Positions 30,263 to 37,560 of a stretch of DNA of 38,373 bases are shown piece after piece. This DNA comes from a virus. The position numbers were made by a program, and so were the translations under genes. The DNA lies in IMG/VR virus record IMGVR_UViG_3300048908_000149, positions 1 through 38,373 of that record; one strand, 5' to 3'. Every line of letters starts with the position of its first letter. Position 1 is the stretch's first letter. The notes under the pieces were generated by a model. That model was not told the origin of the DNA and searched no databases. It saw nothing but the letters and a program-made list of their open reading frames with translations.

Positions 30263-30379
30263 GCGGCAAAATCCTTTGATTAGGCGGAAACTCCCCCTGA
30301 AAATCGAACTCTCAGTGCGAACGCAGGTGACCAACCGGTGTAACGCGGCAAACCTCTAGAGATTAGACGCCCCCTCCCC
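30263..30379. other. Non-coding gap beside terminase genes
   Basis: About 117 bases between the HNH gene and the small terminase contain no supported gene. On the minus strand they include AAGGGGAGGGGGCG, a TCTAGA palindrome and an ACCGGT palindrome. Packaging sites often lie in or near small-terminase genes, so a cos or pac location here is possible. The sequence alone does not prove it. Confidence 0.3.
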
Positions 30380-30727
30380 TTATGGCTTTCTGTTCCATGG
30401 GTGAGACGGGTCGATAGGACGCCCACTGACGTCATTCCCTATCATGAAGCCGATCCGGTCCGCCCTCTGCTTCGGGCCGTCGTGGCATGGCTTGCAAAGG
30501 CTTTGGAATGGGCCACCGAAGAATGATAGCCTATTCCCTCTATGCGGGGTGATATGGTCGCATTCTGTCGCCGGCGTCAGTTTGCCGAGCCTCGCGCACA
30601 TCCTGCATATTGGCTCGGACGCAATCTGTTTGCGTTTGATTGCTCTCCACTCAGGCGTGAAATACCATTTGCGATATGCAATCGCGGCTTGTGACCTCTG
30701 GTCTATCCCGCGGGGCGCTCTCAGCAT
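30380..30727 (-). CDS. HNH endonuclease next to terminase
   Basis: 115 residues from the ATG at 30727, overlapping the previous stop by seven bases; an ATG-like start five codons earlier is less well placed. The core has two Cys pairs, C41xxC44 (PICRMCARLG) and C78xxC81 (SLCKPCHD), flanking the catalytic ECDHITPHRG with D57, H58 and H62. Such small HNH proteins are typically encoded beside terminases and help HK97-type terminases cut at cos. This supports cos-type packaging. Confidence 0.85.
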   Translation of the reverse strand: MLRAPRGIDQRSQAAIAYRKWYFTPEWRAIKRKQIASEPICRMCARLGKLTPATECDHITPHRGNRLSFFGGPFQSLCKPCHDGPKQRADRIGFMIGNDVSGRPIDPSHPWNRKP

Positions 30728-31191
30728 ATCACGAACGAACAACTGGGCGATGAAGCGGCTTCAGTCGGAGCTTTGTTTCTCTCGGAGAGCACCTGAGAAA
30801 GCGCCTTGGCAACGCCTACAACAATGGCCCCGACGTTTATCCGAACCATGACCACACCGTCATCATTGGCGTATTCATGGATGGCGATCCTCGTCATCTC
30901 ATGCGGCTGAAAGTTGGATATGCCTAAGTGTTCGGCTGCTTTCGAGACTAAGATTCCAGCATCTGTCATCCTATTGAGGAAGACAGCCTTCATGATGTCT
31001 CTGGCGGAAAACATCCGCGAGCGTCCCGTCCCAGGATGCCCGCTCTGCGGGCTGATAAACCCGCGTTTGATCCAGTTACGAACCCTTTCCGCTGGAGCCC
31101 CCGCGCATGATATGAGGTCTTCCATCGTGAAAATTACAACGTCAATGGATAAGCCATTTGGAAGAAGCGATTGTGTCTTCGGGCCGCCCAT
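30721..31191 (-). CDS. MerR-like DNA-binding protein
   Basis: 156 residues. Residues about 25-80 (GAPAERVRNWIKRGFISPQS, RMFSARDIMKAVFLNRMTD) have the arrangement of a MerR-type winged helix: helix-turn-helix, then W-x-x-x-G-x-x-x-P and the R-x-F/Y-x-x-x-D-I wing. The C-terminal half (VVMVRINVGAIVVGVAKALS) is unrecognised and lacks metal-binding cysteines. It could regulate late gene transcription from its position just before the packaging genes, which is an inference. A start at the internal ATG (31125) is also possible. Confidence 0.65.
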   Translation of the reverse strand: MGGPKTQSLLPNGLSIDVVIFTMEDLISCAGAPAERVRNWIKRGFISPQSGHPGTGRSRMFSARDIMKAVFLNRMTDAGILVSKAAEHLGISNFQPHEMTRIAIHEYANDDGVVMVRINVGAIVVGVAKALSQVLSERNKAPTEAASSPSCSFVIC

Positions 31192-31194
31192 TCG

Positions 31195-31479
31195 TCAGCC
31201 CTGCGCCGGGACCGGATGATCCGCAACAGCCTGATTGAGCGCGTCAGTCGCAGCCTGAACCTGCTGCGTCAGGCTCACGAGCTGGGCTGGGTCAACGGTC
31301 ACAGCCGCATGAGCCTGGATGGCCTGCACCGCAGCGTCTTTGGCCGGCGTCAGATTGGCGATGGCTTGGACAAGGGCGTCAAATTGGGGAGACGACATAT
31401 CTTGGTGTCCTTCGAGATAGCGGATTAACGCGAGTTCAAGCCGAACGCGGCGTCGAATGAAGGCGAGCGCGGTTTTCAT
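31195..31479 (-). CDS. Small helical phage protein
   Basis: 94 residues from the ATG at 31479 that overlaps the previous stop as ATGA. The N-terminus is basic (MKTALAFIRRRVRLELALIR) and the rest is Ala/Gln/Val-rich with heptad-like spacing (DAAVQAIQAHAAVTVDPAQL, TQQVQAATDALNQAVADHPV), suggesting a coiled coil. A second ATG at codon 28 (MSSPQFDALVQ) could begin a shorter form. Function unknown. Confidence 0.55.
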   Translation of the reverse strand: MKTALAFIRRRVRLELALIRYLEGHQDMSSPQFDALVQAIANLTPAKDAAVQAIQAHAAVTVDPAQLVSLTQQVQAATDALNQAVADHPVPAQG

Positions 31480-31670
31480 TTCGAAGCCTTGGAGCGCATC
31501 GCCTTGATGCGAACGCTGCCGTCGATGTCCTTGACGACACAGAACGAGCCGGGATGCGGGATGAAGACGTATTCGCCGCTTGGGGTTTCCCAGCACTTGG
31601 CGTTTGGGATGTCAGCGAATGGAGCGCGTATCCATCCAAAGGTGTGAGGCAATCCAATGCGCGGCGTCAT
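31476..31670 (-). CDS. 64-residue hypothetical protein
   Basis: Start and stop both overlap neighbours as ATGA. Contains PNAKCWETPSGEYVFIPHPG and SFCVVKDIDGSVRIKAM, a short beta-rich protein with two cysteines. No recognised family. Overlap spacing and balanced composition are the main evidence. Confidence 0.5.
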   Translation of the reverse strand: MTPRIGLPHTFGWIRAPFADIPNAKCWETPSGEYVFIPHPGSFCVVKDIDGSVRIKAMRSKASK

Positions 31671-31972
31671 GCGGTACGCCGTTCGCTCTCACAAGAATGA
31701 TAATAAGCTTCTTTTTCCTTCGGCACTTCGATCAGCGCCACGGCGGCGATATAGCATTCGCAAAACGGCTCATATTTGGCCAGTTCAGCCTTGGCGTCCT
31801 CATACGTCACATGGACGGAGAACGGGCCATTGCAATCATTCTTCACGACCCAATAAGCGCCACCCATCATAAGCGCCATGCAGACCGGGCATTTCTTGAA
31901 ATCTTTCGAACGGCCACGCGGATCTTTCGCGCTGAACCCGTTGCCGCAATCTTCGCAAATCGGCATAGCCAT
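31667..31972 (-). CDS. Zinc-ribbon protein
   Basis: 101 residues from the ATG at 31972 shared with the stop of a 20-residue ORF; a longer frame starting at 32002 would overlap that ORF. Two CxxC pairs (PICEDCG and KKCPVCM) form a classical zinc ribbon at residues 6-31. The remainder has FSVHVTYEDAKAELAKYEPF and no catalytic motif. Probably binds nucleic acid or protein. Confidence 0.6.
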   Translation of the reverse strand: MAMPICEDCGNGFSAKDPRGRSKDFKKCPVCMALMMGGAYWVVKNDCNGPFSVHVTYEDAKAELAKYEPFCECYIAAVALIEVPKEKEAYYHSCESERRTA

Positions 31973-32034
31973 CACGCGACGCCAAACCGGGCTAGCATCC
32001 AAATAAGTGCGGCGGCGAACCAGATCAGCAGCAT
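31972..32034 (-). CDS. Candidate 20-residue membrane microprotein
   Basis: The ORF encodes MLLIWFAAALIWMLARFGVA, one continuous hydrophobic helix with a single Arg. GAGGCGG lies upstream at a suitable distance and overlaps the stop of the previous gene. Its TGA shares bases with the ATG of the zinc-ribbon gene (TGATG), so it seems an intended operon member. Function unknown; such peptides can modulate membrane complexes. Confidence 0.5.
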   Translation of the reverse strand: MLLIWFAAALIWMLARFGVA

Positions 32035-32044
32035 GGTGGCCGCC

Positions 32045-32254
32045 TCAATCTTCATGCACGATATTGATCGGCGGGCGCGGCCCAACTTCGGCTTGACGCG
32101 CGAAAGACACCACATCGCCGCGATTGATCCGCGTGCGGTCCATCCAAGCATGGAGCAGAGCGGTTAGCTCGTCATGCTCTTGCTCGCTCAGCGGCTTGAA
32201 GCGGTCTATGTCGCGCAGGGCCTTGGCCAGCGTGAAGGATGCCGGTTGCGACAT
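32045..32254 (-). CDS. 69-residue hypothetical protein
   Basis: Begins SQPASFTLAKALRDIDRFKP and contains DELTALLHAWMDRTRINRGD, a likely helical, charged protein. An AGAGG ribosome site lies eight bases upstream. No known family. It is the first convincing gene after the poorly coding stretch 32255-32632. Confidence 0.55.
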   Translation of the reverse strand: MSQPASFTLAKALRDIDRFKPLSEQEHDELTALLHAWMDRTRINRGDVVSFARQAEVGPRPPINIVHED

Positions 32255-32632
32255 GCTGGCCTCTTGGGGAAGGATTCGAGCGGGCCGAGATCGAAAGCCC
32301 GGCTAACCGCCATATTTTACCCCGACAGGCGGCACGCTATGACCAGAGCGGGCAACTTAATCCCGTTATAGTCCGGGGGGCTTGCGCGTGTCTGTCCACG
32401 CCGCCGCTCGAAACTTGTTGCCCATTCGGGCTAAACTAGCGGGCGGGTATTTAGCTGGCCGCTGTCTCTCGCTTCACCGCTGTCGCGGACGGGATTTTTA
32501 CCCGCAAGACCTGCCTACTGACCCGTTTCGTGCCCCGATCGGCATCTAAGACGCGCTCCCGCCATCTACTCTGCCGTCACGCTCCGAGCATCTTCGACAT
32601 GGGGCTGTCGGAAGCGCGTCCCCCATGAAACT
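32255..32632 (-). other. Poorly coding 380-bp stretch
   Basis: No gene is supported here. The minus strand contains a GCCC GAAT GGGC tetraloop hairpin (near 32425-32440), two copies of GACAGCGG close together, and GC-rich strings with several stops in all frames. It may hold a promoter, a small RNA or the remains of a gene. I cannot identify a promoter with confidence. Confidence 0.35.
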
Positions 32633-32797
32633 CTATCGCAGCGCGTCCCGGCGCGTTGTCATGTGCAAGGTCGTAAGGCGATGCTGCGAGCGGGAACAGC
32701 ACCCAAGCACATACTGCGGAACTGGGATCACAAAGCCCCGCCGTTTCCGGTCCGGGGCTTGCGCAGGTGCAGGCGCGCGAATGATAATCACCCGCAT
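32633..32797 (-). CDS. Possible 54-residue basic protein
   Basis: The frame begins MRVIIIRAPAPAQAPDRKRR and ends with TTLHMTTRRDALR before a TAG. The sequence is Arg-rich with a hydrophobic RVIII start. It contains the hairpin at 32733-32760. The ribosome site is weak (GCGAAAAA). A neighbouring TTG-started frame of 87 residues over the same bases is less plausible. Confidence 0.35.
   Translation of the reverse strand: MRVIIIRAPAPAQAPDRKRRGFVIPVPQYVLGCCSRSQHRLTTLHMTTRRDALR
32733..32760 (-). promoter_or_regulatory. GC-rich hairpin, possible terminator or attenuator
   Basis: On the minus strand AAGCCCCG and CGGGGCTT form a perfect eight-pair stem around a twelve-base loop. It is followed by TGTGATCCC, with no real T-run. 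It lies about 80 bases past the stop of the 225-residue gene. It could end the early transcript weakly or be incidental to a coding frame. Confidence 0.4.
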
Positions 32798-32836
32798 TTT
32801 TCGCTTTTATATTTCTGACCGCATTTCGATGTACAG

Positions 32837-33514
32837 TCAAGCTGTCTTTTTCAAAACGAGGTCGCCAAGGTTCCCGATCTCATATTCCGCGCCGAATTGC
32901 GCCAAGTTATCCCCATGTTCCGCCTTCATGCGCGCTTTGTCGGCGCCTTTTCCGATCAGCCCAAGCATCTCAACGAGGCAATCCAGCGCCTCAATCAACC
33001 GGAAAACGACGAAGCTTTGTTCCGCCCGCAATTGCGACGCCACACCATAGCCGCCCCCACGGCTCATGCTGAACTGCTTGGCGCATATGGCGATTGTTTT
33101 TTCCTCGCCGCATACGGCCCGCAGGATGGCATAACCCTGTTTCCCGATGCCAGGGTAGCGGCGAGCCTTGCGAAGCCAGTCCAGCGCGTCCTGCTGTTGT
33201 TCTGAGAGCGGGTCAAGCGCCGCGCCGCCGTCCACATGCTCGCGGGTATAGTCGATCGCCTTGGCGCCGCCCAATTCGGCATGAGAATAGTTCTCTGCGA
33301 AAATCTCGCCCGCCCGGCGCTGCGCCACGTCGAGGCGGCCGCGCTTCGCCAGATCGTTCAACGGCGTCAGATTGCGCGCGACGGTGATTTTCTCGCCAGG
33401 CTTAAGAGCCAGCGGATTTTCGACATCGGTATATTCGATTTTCAGGCAGGCCGCTCCGCTTGCCACTCGGGCGAGTGAAACCTCGTTTTCGCGCTTGCGT
33501 CCCGCTTTGGCCAT
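32837..33514 (-). CDS. Hypothetical protein with charged N-terminus, possibly regulatory
   Basis: 225 residues. The N-terminal 65 residues include KPGEKITVARNLTPLNDLAK, and the centre has RRAGEIFAENYSHAELGGAK. The region QQQDALDWLRKARRYPGIGK then QGYAILRAVCGEEKTIAICA ends in a helix-turn-helix-like CAKQFSMSRGGGYGVASQLR. The layout recalls DUF6456-type alphaproteobacterial regulators, but I cannot confirm it. It follows the methyltransferase by 23 bases in the same direction. Confidence 0.55.
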   Translation of the reverse strand: MAKAGRKRENEVSLARVASGAACLKIEYTDVENPLALKPGEKITVARNLTPLNDLAKRGRLDVAQRRAGEIFAENYSHAELGGAKAIDYTREHVDGGAALDPLSEQQQDALDWLRKARRYPGIGKQGYAILRAVCGEEKTIAICAKQFSMSRGGGYGVASQLRAEQSFVVFRLIEALDCLVEMLGLIGKGADKARMKAEHGDNLAQFGAEYEIGNLGDLVLKKTA

Positions 33515-33537
33515 TGTCTCATTCTCCGGTCAGGGTT

Positions 33538-34918
33538 TTACGCGGAACGCAACTGTTCATCGATACGCTGGCCAATAAAACGCATCACGTTTACAGCCAT
33601 GGAATTGCCGAGCTGCTTGTATCTCGGCCCGTCTGCCTGCGGCTTCCCGCGCGCATCAGGGACGAGCGTGTGGTCGTCTGGAAAGCCTTGCAGGCGCTCG
33701 CATTCTCTCGGCGTCAGTCTGCGCACCGCCCATTGCTGCGCGACATAGGAGCGCGAGGACCCGCCAGATGCCGCGCGAATATTCGCCGTGTCGTGCGGCC
33801 CCTCGAATTGCGCGCCGCCATCGCGCCCACGAAGGTCAAACGCGACGGCCATCTGTCCGCCCGCATTGGCATGGCTTTCGGCATGGCCCATAGATCGCAA
33901 TGTCGGCGCTAGATCATTGGTCGCATCCGCGCCGTGGTCCTCGCAGGAAAAGGCCAGCACCGGGACAATCGGCGTCCCGCGTCCCGTGCCATCCTCGCTG
34001 GCGTCGAACCCTTCGCCGCGTAGCGAATGGGCGACATAATTGTCAAGGTCCGCAGCGTGGCTGTCATTTTCTTTGGCGAGCAGCGTATTCGCGACAGGTT
34101 GGGCGACGAATGTCTCGACCTCGAAATCAATCCGCTGGCCTTTGGCCGTCAGGCAGGCGGCTTGCTCGATTGGTCCGCTGGTGTTGCCCCCCCCCGAAAC
34201 CGATTCCAGCGCCAGCCGCAGCAGTTCCGGCAGCGCCTTCCCGCGTTTCTCGGCGCGGCGCAGAATTCCCGCGCAGGCCTTGGCGCTCAAATAATACCGT
34301 TGCGGGATCGGCCCCGTTTCCAAAATCTGCGACAACGAACACACGCTTGCGCCGCTGGGCCAGTCCGAAATATTGAGCGTCGAAAACCCGCCATGCCGCC
34401 CGTGCCCGTGGCCCGGCAACCATACCTGCGTCGGGCCATCCTTCCCCGTCTGGCGTACACAAGGGATCGTCTGCGCCGACAAGCCCTGAAAGGAAACAGC
34501 CGAAGGCGTTATCTGGCGTGTTGAGGACGCCGGGGACGTTTTCCCACCAGGCGTTTCGCAATCCATGAGATCCAGCAAGTTCATGAGCCAGCACCGTGTA
34601 GGCGAGGGAAAGATTGCCGCGGGCGTCGACCAGAGAAAGGCGCTTGCCCGCGATCGAAAAGGCTTGGCAGGGCGTGCCGCCGACCAGAACATCGACGCGC
34701 CCGAGTTGTGAAAGATCAATCTGCGTAAAATCGCCAAAGTTCGGAACGCCGTTGCGCGACAGTTCCTCGCCGGGTAAATTCGACCCGAAGCGATGCGCCA
34801 GAACATGCGAGGCGGCGCGGTCAATCTCCGCAAAGCCGACCGCTTGCCAGCCCATGGCTTCCGTCGCCATGGATGCCGCCTCGATGCCGGAGCAAACGGA
34901 CAGGAAGCGGATGCTCAT
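33538..34918 (-). CDS. C5-cytosine DNA methyltransferase, frame-disrupted at poly-G
   Basis: Two frames make one enzyme of about 459 residues if one G is removed from a nine-G run (34195-34187). The first frame has motif I RFLSVCSGIEAAS, catalytic GGTPCQAFS (Cys84), NAWWENVPGV (ENV) and LAQRRKRVFVV. The second frame supplies FGGGNTSGPIEQAACLTA, the target region, RRLTPRECERLQGFPDDHTL (motif IX) and KQLGNSMAV (motif X). As written, translation in the first frame stops after 263 residues, losing motifs IX and X. The enzyme methylates DNA, probably to evade host restriction. It may be phase-variable, an assembly error or a real pseudogene. Confidence 0.85.
34187..34195 (-). repeat. Nine-G homopolymer at methyltransferase frame break
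   Basis: The minus strand reads TTC then nine G then CAACACC. With eight G the frame reads FGGGNTSGP and joins both halves of the methyltransferase. With nine it runs into an early stop at 34127. Tracts of this length are prone to slipped-strand replication error and to sequencing error. Confidence 0.8.
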
Positions 34919-35184
34919 GCCGCGCGCTCCTTCCCTGCCTTCATGCGATGGCGCCCAGAAAATCCGGCCATGCGCTTCGCCTGGTGCGGGTCCAAAATCG
35001 TCTTCACCACCATTCCCTTTGGCTCAAGCACGTAGAGAAATCCGTCGATCTTGACGGAGGTCGCTCCTGCGCTGACGGCCTCGCCAACAAGGCCGGCGAT
35101 ATGGTCGTAAAACGTGGTGAGGTCGATACCGGCCACGCGCTCGATAAAACGGATCATCGCGTGATCTGACACAGTGATATTCAT
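34915..35184 (-). CDS. 89-residue hypothetical protein
   Basis: Starts MNITVSDHAMIRFIERVAGI at the ATG at 35184; the longer in-frame extension overlaps another gene and is rejected. Contains TSVKIDGFLYVLEPKGMVVK followed by TILDPHQAKR. The SDHAxxRxxERV opening recalls small phage proteins found in similar clusters, in my memory. Overlaps both neighbours by ATGA. Function unknown. Confidence 0.6.
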   Translation of the reverse strand: MNITVSDHAMIRFIERVAGIDLTTFYDHIAGLVGEAVSAGATSVKIDGFLYVLEPKGMVVKTILDPHQAKRMAGFSGRHRMKAGKERAA

Positions 35185-35375
35185 TTCGCCTCCTTCCCGG
35201 CCTTCATCCGCTCGATCGCCTTGTCTTGCCTCGCCTGGGCGAGCGGGCCAAACTTCGGGCCATCGGTGGGCGTGGCGTATTCGGGATTCCAGGGAATGCC
35301 GCGATCCGAGCAGAAGCGGCGGACCCAAGTTGCATAAGGCTCTGCGTGAAGAAATGCGATTTTCGTGACAGTCAT
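35181..35375 (-). CDS. 64-residue hypothetical protein
   Basis: From the ATG at 35375, overlapping the HNH stop as ATGA; a start four codons earlier is less fitting. Contains AEPYATWVRRFCSDRGIPWN and KAIERMKAGKEAK. No family recognised. A short charged C-terminus could bind nucleic acid or protein, which is a guess. Confidence 0.5.
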   Translation of the reverse strand: MTVTKIAFLHAEPYATWVRRFCSDRGIPWNPEYATPTDGPKFGPLAQARQDKAIERMKAGKEAK

Positions 35376-35983
35376 AGCCAAGTCCAACTCGTACGAGCCG
35401 CAATCCTAGATACAGTATTTTTAGCTATGCCGTAGTCTTTCGCTACGATGCTATGCTTTTCTCCATTGGAAACCCGATCCCGTATTTCGATCACCTTTTC
35501 AGCAGTCAATTTCGCGACTTTAGTCGCCTCCCCAAATTGCCGCGTACCGTGGATAAGTTTGCCAGCCTCGTTCTCAGTACGGGTTTTCCAAGATAAATGA
35601 CGAGGGTTGGCACACCCAATCTTTCCATTCCCGCAAGAGTGCGCGGCCTCATGCTTTGGTGATGGAGGCTCGCAAATCATGGCCAACATGCGCCGGTGGA
35701 CGTACATTTTCTTTCCATCGACTGTACTTTGCGCATAGCCATTTAGATTGCGAGCGAACGGCCAGATCAGACATTCGCTGGCCTTATATCCGGCATGCGC
35801 ATCTATCCATGCTCTAGTTTCCGCTGGGGGAGTGCGACCGATAAGAGGATCACCATGCCTCTTGAATGCGCCATAATGCTTCTCGCAAAACCCCTTGGCA
35901 TAATGTTTCACGCGGCATCCATTGACCGCGCATTTTCTTTTCTCGGCTTCGGTCTGGTAGCGGCCAACGAGGGTGTTTTTCAT
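35372..35983 (-). CDS. HNH endonuclease with zinc finger and C-terminal HTH
   Basis: 203 residues. An N-terminal cluster (C18, C23, C33, H36) resembles a zinc finger. The nuclease core runs YVHRRMLAMICEPPSPKHEA, AHSCGNGKIGCANPRHLSWK with catalytic-type H115, N126 and H129. The C-terminal 45 residues (AKLTAEKVIEIRDRVSNGEK, IVAKDYGIAKNTVSRIAART) are a helix-turn-helix typical of homing endonucleases. Codons are less GC-rich than the neighbours. It fits between two genes with ATGA overlaps at each end, so the insertion was tidy. Confidence 0.82.
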   Translation of the reverse strand: MKNTLVGRYQTEAEKRKCAVNGCRVKHYAKGFCEKHYGAFKRHGDPLIGRTPPAETRAWIDAHAGYKASECLIWPFARNLNGYAQSTVDGKKMYVHRRMLAMICEPPSPKHEAAHSCGNGKIGCANPRHLSWKTRTENEAGKLIHGTRQFGEATKVAKLTAEKVIEIRDRVSNGEKHSIVAKDYGIAKNTVSRIAARTSWTWL

Positions 35984-36207
35984 TGCTCGCTCTCCTGCCT
36001 AATTTCGACAACAGGTGCGCGCCACACCATTGGGTTCGTCCTCATTCCTTGCGCGATGTAATTGGCGTTCGCCAACGCCTCATCCATACCGACTGCACGA
36101 ACGACGAAAGTTTGAACACGCTCGCCGGCGTCTTTCTGATCGGCCTTTTGCCCACGCCCCGTGCTGTGAGGCCACGCCTCGATCTTGACCAAATATCTAT
36201 CGGCCAT
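35980..36207 (-). CDS. 75-residue hypothetical protein
   Basis: Begins ADRYLVKIEAWPHSTGRGQK and has a mixed alpha/beta pattern (TFVVRAVGMDEALANANYIA). The ATG shares bases with the preceding TGA (TGATG). No family recognised. It sits between the replication genes and an HNH gene. Confidence 0.55.
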   Translation of the reverse strand: MADRYLVKIEAWPHSTGRGQKADQKDAGERVQTFVVRAVGMDEALANANYIAQGMRTNPMVWRAPVVEIRQESEQ

Positions 36208-36941
36208 CAGATCACCTCACGCATTTCAGCAAAGTCAGCCCCTGACGTATCGGGCGGCTCAATCCCGCAGACCTTCAAGGCGCGGGCGGAAAGCTTCGGC
36301 GCCGGACGCGGGTTGGCCGCCTCGGCCTCACACCACGCCGCCGCCTCGGCCTTGGTATGCTCGCGGCTCACGCGATGGACGCCGCCCAGCTCTGCGTCCA
36401 GATCGCGGAACCCCGCCTTCATGCGGTCGCGGTCGCCCGGTTCCGGCAAATGCTCGACATCGGCGTTGAGAACCGAATTGATAGTTTCCCGCTCGTCCTG
36501 CGCGGCCTTGGCTTCCTGCTCGACGGCGGCGCGCATTTCGCCTGCAGACGGCGGCCATGCGGTTGGACGCTGGATAATCCGCTGGCAACCCTGCTGCACC
36601 GCCCATTGCGGGAATTCCTGCACCTGAGCGACGTACAGCGCCACGGTTGCCCGCGTCTCGTCCGCGCCAAGCTTCACCTGCTGATAGGCCAAGAACATTT
36701 GGCTGATGGTGCGTGCGATCTCGTTGCGGTCGCCCGGCGCCAGCGTGTCGGCCAGATGGTTGCGGCGCTCGATTAGGGCTTTGCGGTCATCGCCAGACGG
36801 CGCGCTGCTGGCCAAAATCAAGTACCGTCCCTCCGGCGTCCTTTGGAGTTTGTTCCGATAGATCGAGGTCAAAGTGGCGATCTGCCGGGTTTGAACGAGG
36901 GGCGGTGAATTGGGGCGGTGCTTGGTCGGAAGGTTCGTCAT
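36207..36941 (-). CDS. Possible helicase-loader-like replication protein
   Basis: 244 residues from the ATG at 36941. The central part (ISQMFLAYQQVKLGADETRA then VALYVAQVQEFPQWAVQQGC) and a WPPSAGEMRAAVEQEA region resemble replication-accessory proteins of alphaproteobacterial phages that accompany a replication-organizer gene. The C-terminal part (KLSARALKVCGIEPPDTSGA) is unrecognised. The start is uncertain, because it overlaps the previous gene by 155 bases. Role inferred from neighbour and partial resemblance. Confidence 0.55.
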   Translation of the reverse strand: MTNLPTKHRPNSPPLVQTRQIATLTSIYRNKLQRTPEGRYLILASSAPSGDDRKALIERRNHLADTLAPGDRNEIARTISQMFLAYQQVKLGADETRATVALYVAQVQEFPQWAVQQGCQRIIQRPTAWPPSAGEMRAAVEQEAKAAQDERETINSVLNADVEHLPEPGDRDRMKAGFRDLDAELGGVHRVSREHTKAEAAAWCEAEAANPRPAPKLSARALKVCGIEPPDTSGADFAEMREVI

Positions 36942-37560
36942 CGAAGAAATTCCCAAGGGCGATTTGCGTCAGGGTTTCGCGTCCGTTCGGGCGGGGCTGA
37001 GGCCCTGCGCGCGGCTTGGCGCTTGGGGCTGGACGGTCGTTGAACCGCTCCTGGTTCAGGAACGTCGCCGGGTTGAGCCAAGGGCGGTCAGACGGCTTTG
37101 CGGAAACGTAAAACCCCACGCCCTCGATGATCGCGGCGAGGTCTGACCGTTGACGGGCTTTACGGAACGCAGCCTTCGCAACCGGCTTGCCGACCTTGTT
37201 CGGCCAGATCGGCCAGAACTCGGTTTCAAATTCGCGGTCGAACGCGTTCGCGCCAACAGAAACCGAGCGAAGCGAGGAATTGGAGGGGGAGGAGTTAGGG
37301 GTTGAGTTATTATCTCTTGGGGGAAGAACCTGGGGAGGCTCGTCACAATCTGTCCCGTGAGTTCCCGTGACTTCACGTGACCTCACGTGACGTTGACGCT
37401 CTTTGCGCTCACGATCATTCGCGCGGCGCGCTTCGATGGCTGCCGCAGACTTCCCTTCGGTAGCCTGTTCGACTTCTGAGAGCATTGCTGCGACAGCCTC
37501 AGTCTGTTCAGGAGACAGGCCAAGCAATGCAAGTTTGGCGATTGTGGAAGCGGGGATCAT
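36787..37560 (-). CDS. Replication-organizer-like phage protein
   Basis: 257 residues from the ATG at 37560 (ATGA with the previous stop); the longer frame is Arg-rich upstream and rejected. The N-terminus is helical (LALLGLSPEQTEAVAAMLSE). After a Ser/Asn-rich linker comes EFETEFWPIWPNKVGKPVAK, AAFRKARQRSDLAAIIEGVG then RPWLNPATFLNQERFND, the replisome-organizer C-terminal pattern. It would bind the phage origin and recruit helicase. The C-terminal 55 residues overlap the next gene. Confidence 0.7.
   Translation of the reverse strand: MIPASTIAKLALLGLSPEQTEAVAAMLSEVEQATEGKSAAAIEARRANDRERKERQRHVRSREVTGTHGTDCDEPPQVLPPRDNNSTPNSSPSNSSLRSVSVGANAFDREFETEFWPIWPNKVGKPVAKAAFRKARQRSDLAAIIEGVGFYVSAKPSDRPWLNPATFLNQERFNDRPAPSAKPRAGPQPRPNGRETLTQIALGNFFDDEPSDQAPPQFTAPRSNPADRHFDLDLSEQTPKDAGGTVLDFGQQRAVWR

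Noticed and set aside
32577-32840. An 87-codon frame starting with TTG
   Set aside because: It has no ribosome site, begins inside the preceding gene's stop and has a shadow-like composition. A 54-codon ATG frame in the same place is somewhat better.
32800-32840. Promoter TTGACT...TATAAA after the 225-residue gene
   Set aside because: The spacing is 23 bases, too long for a normal sigma70 promoter, and the -10 alternatives at 17-18 bases match poorly.
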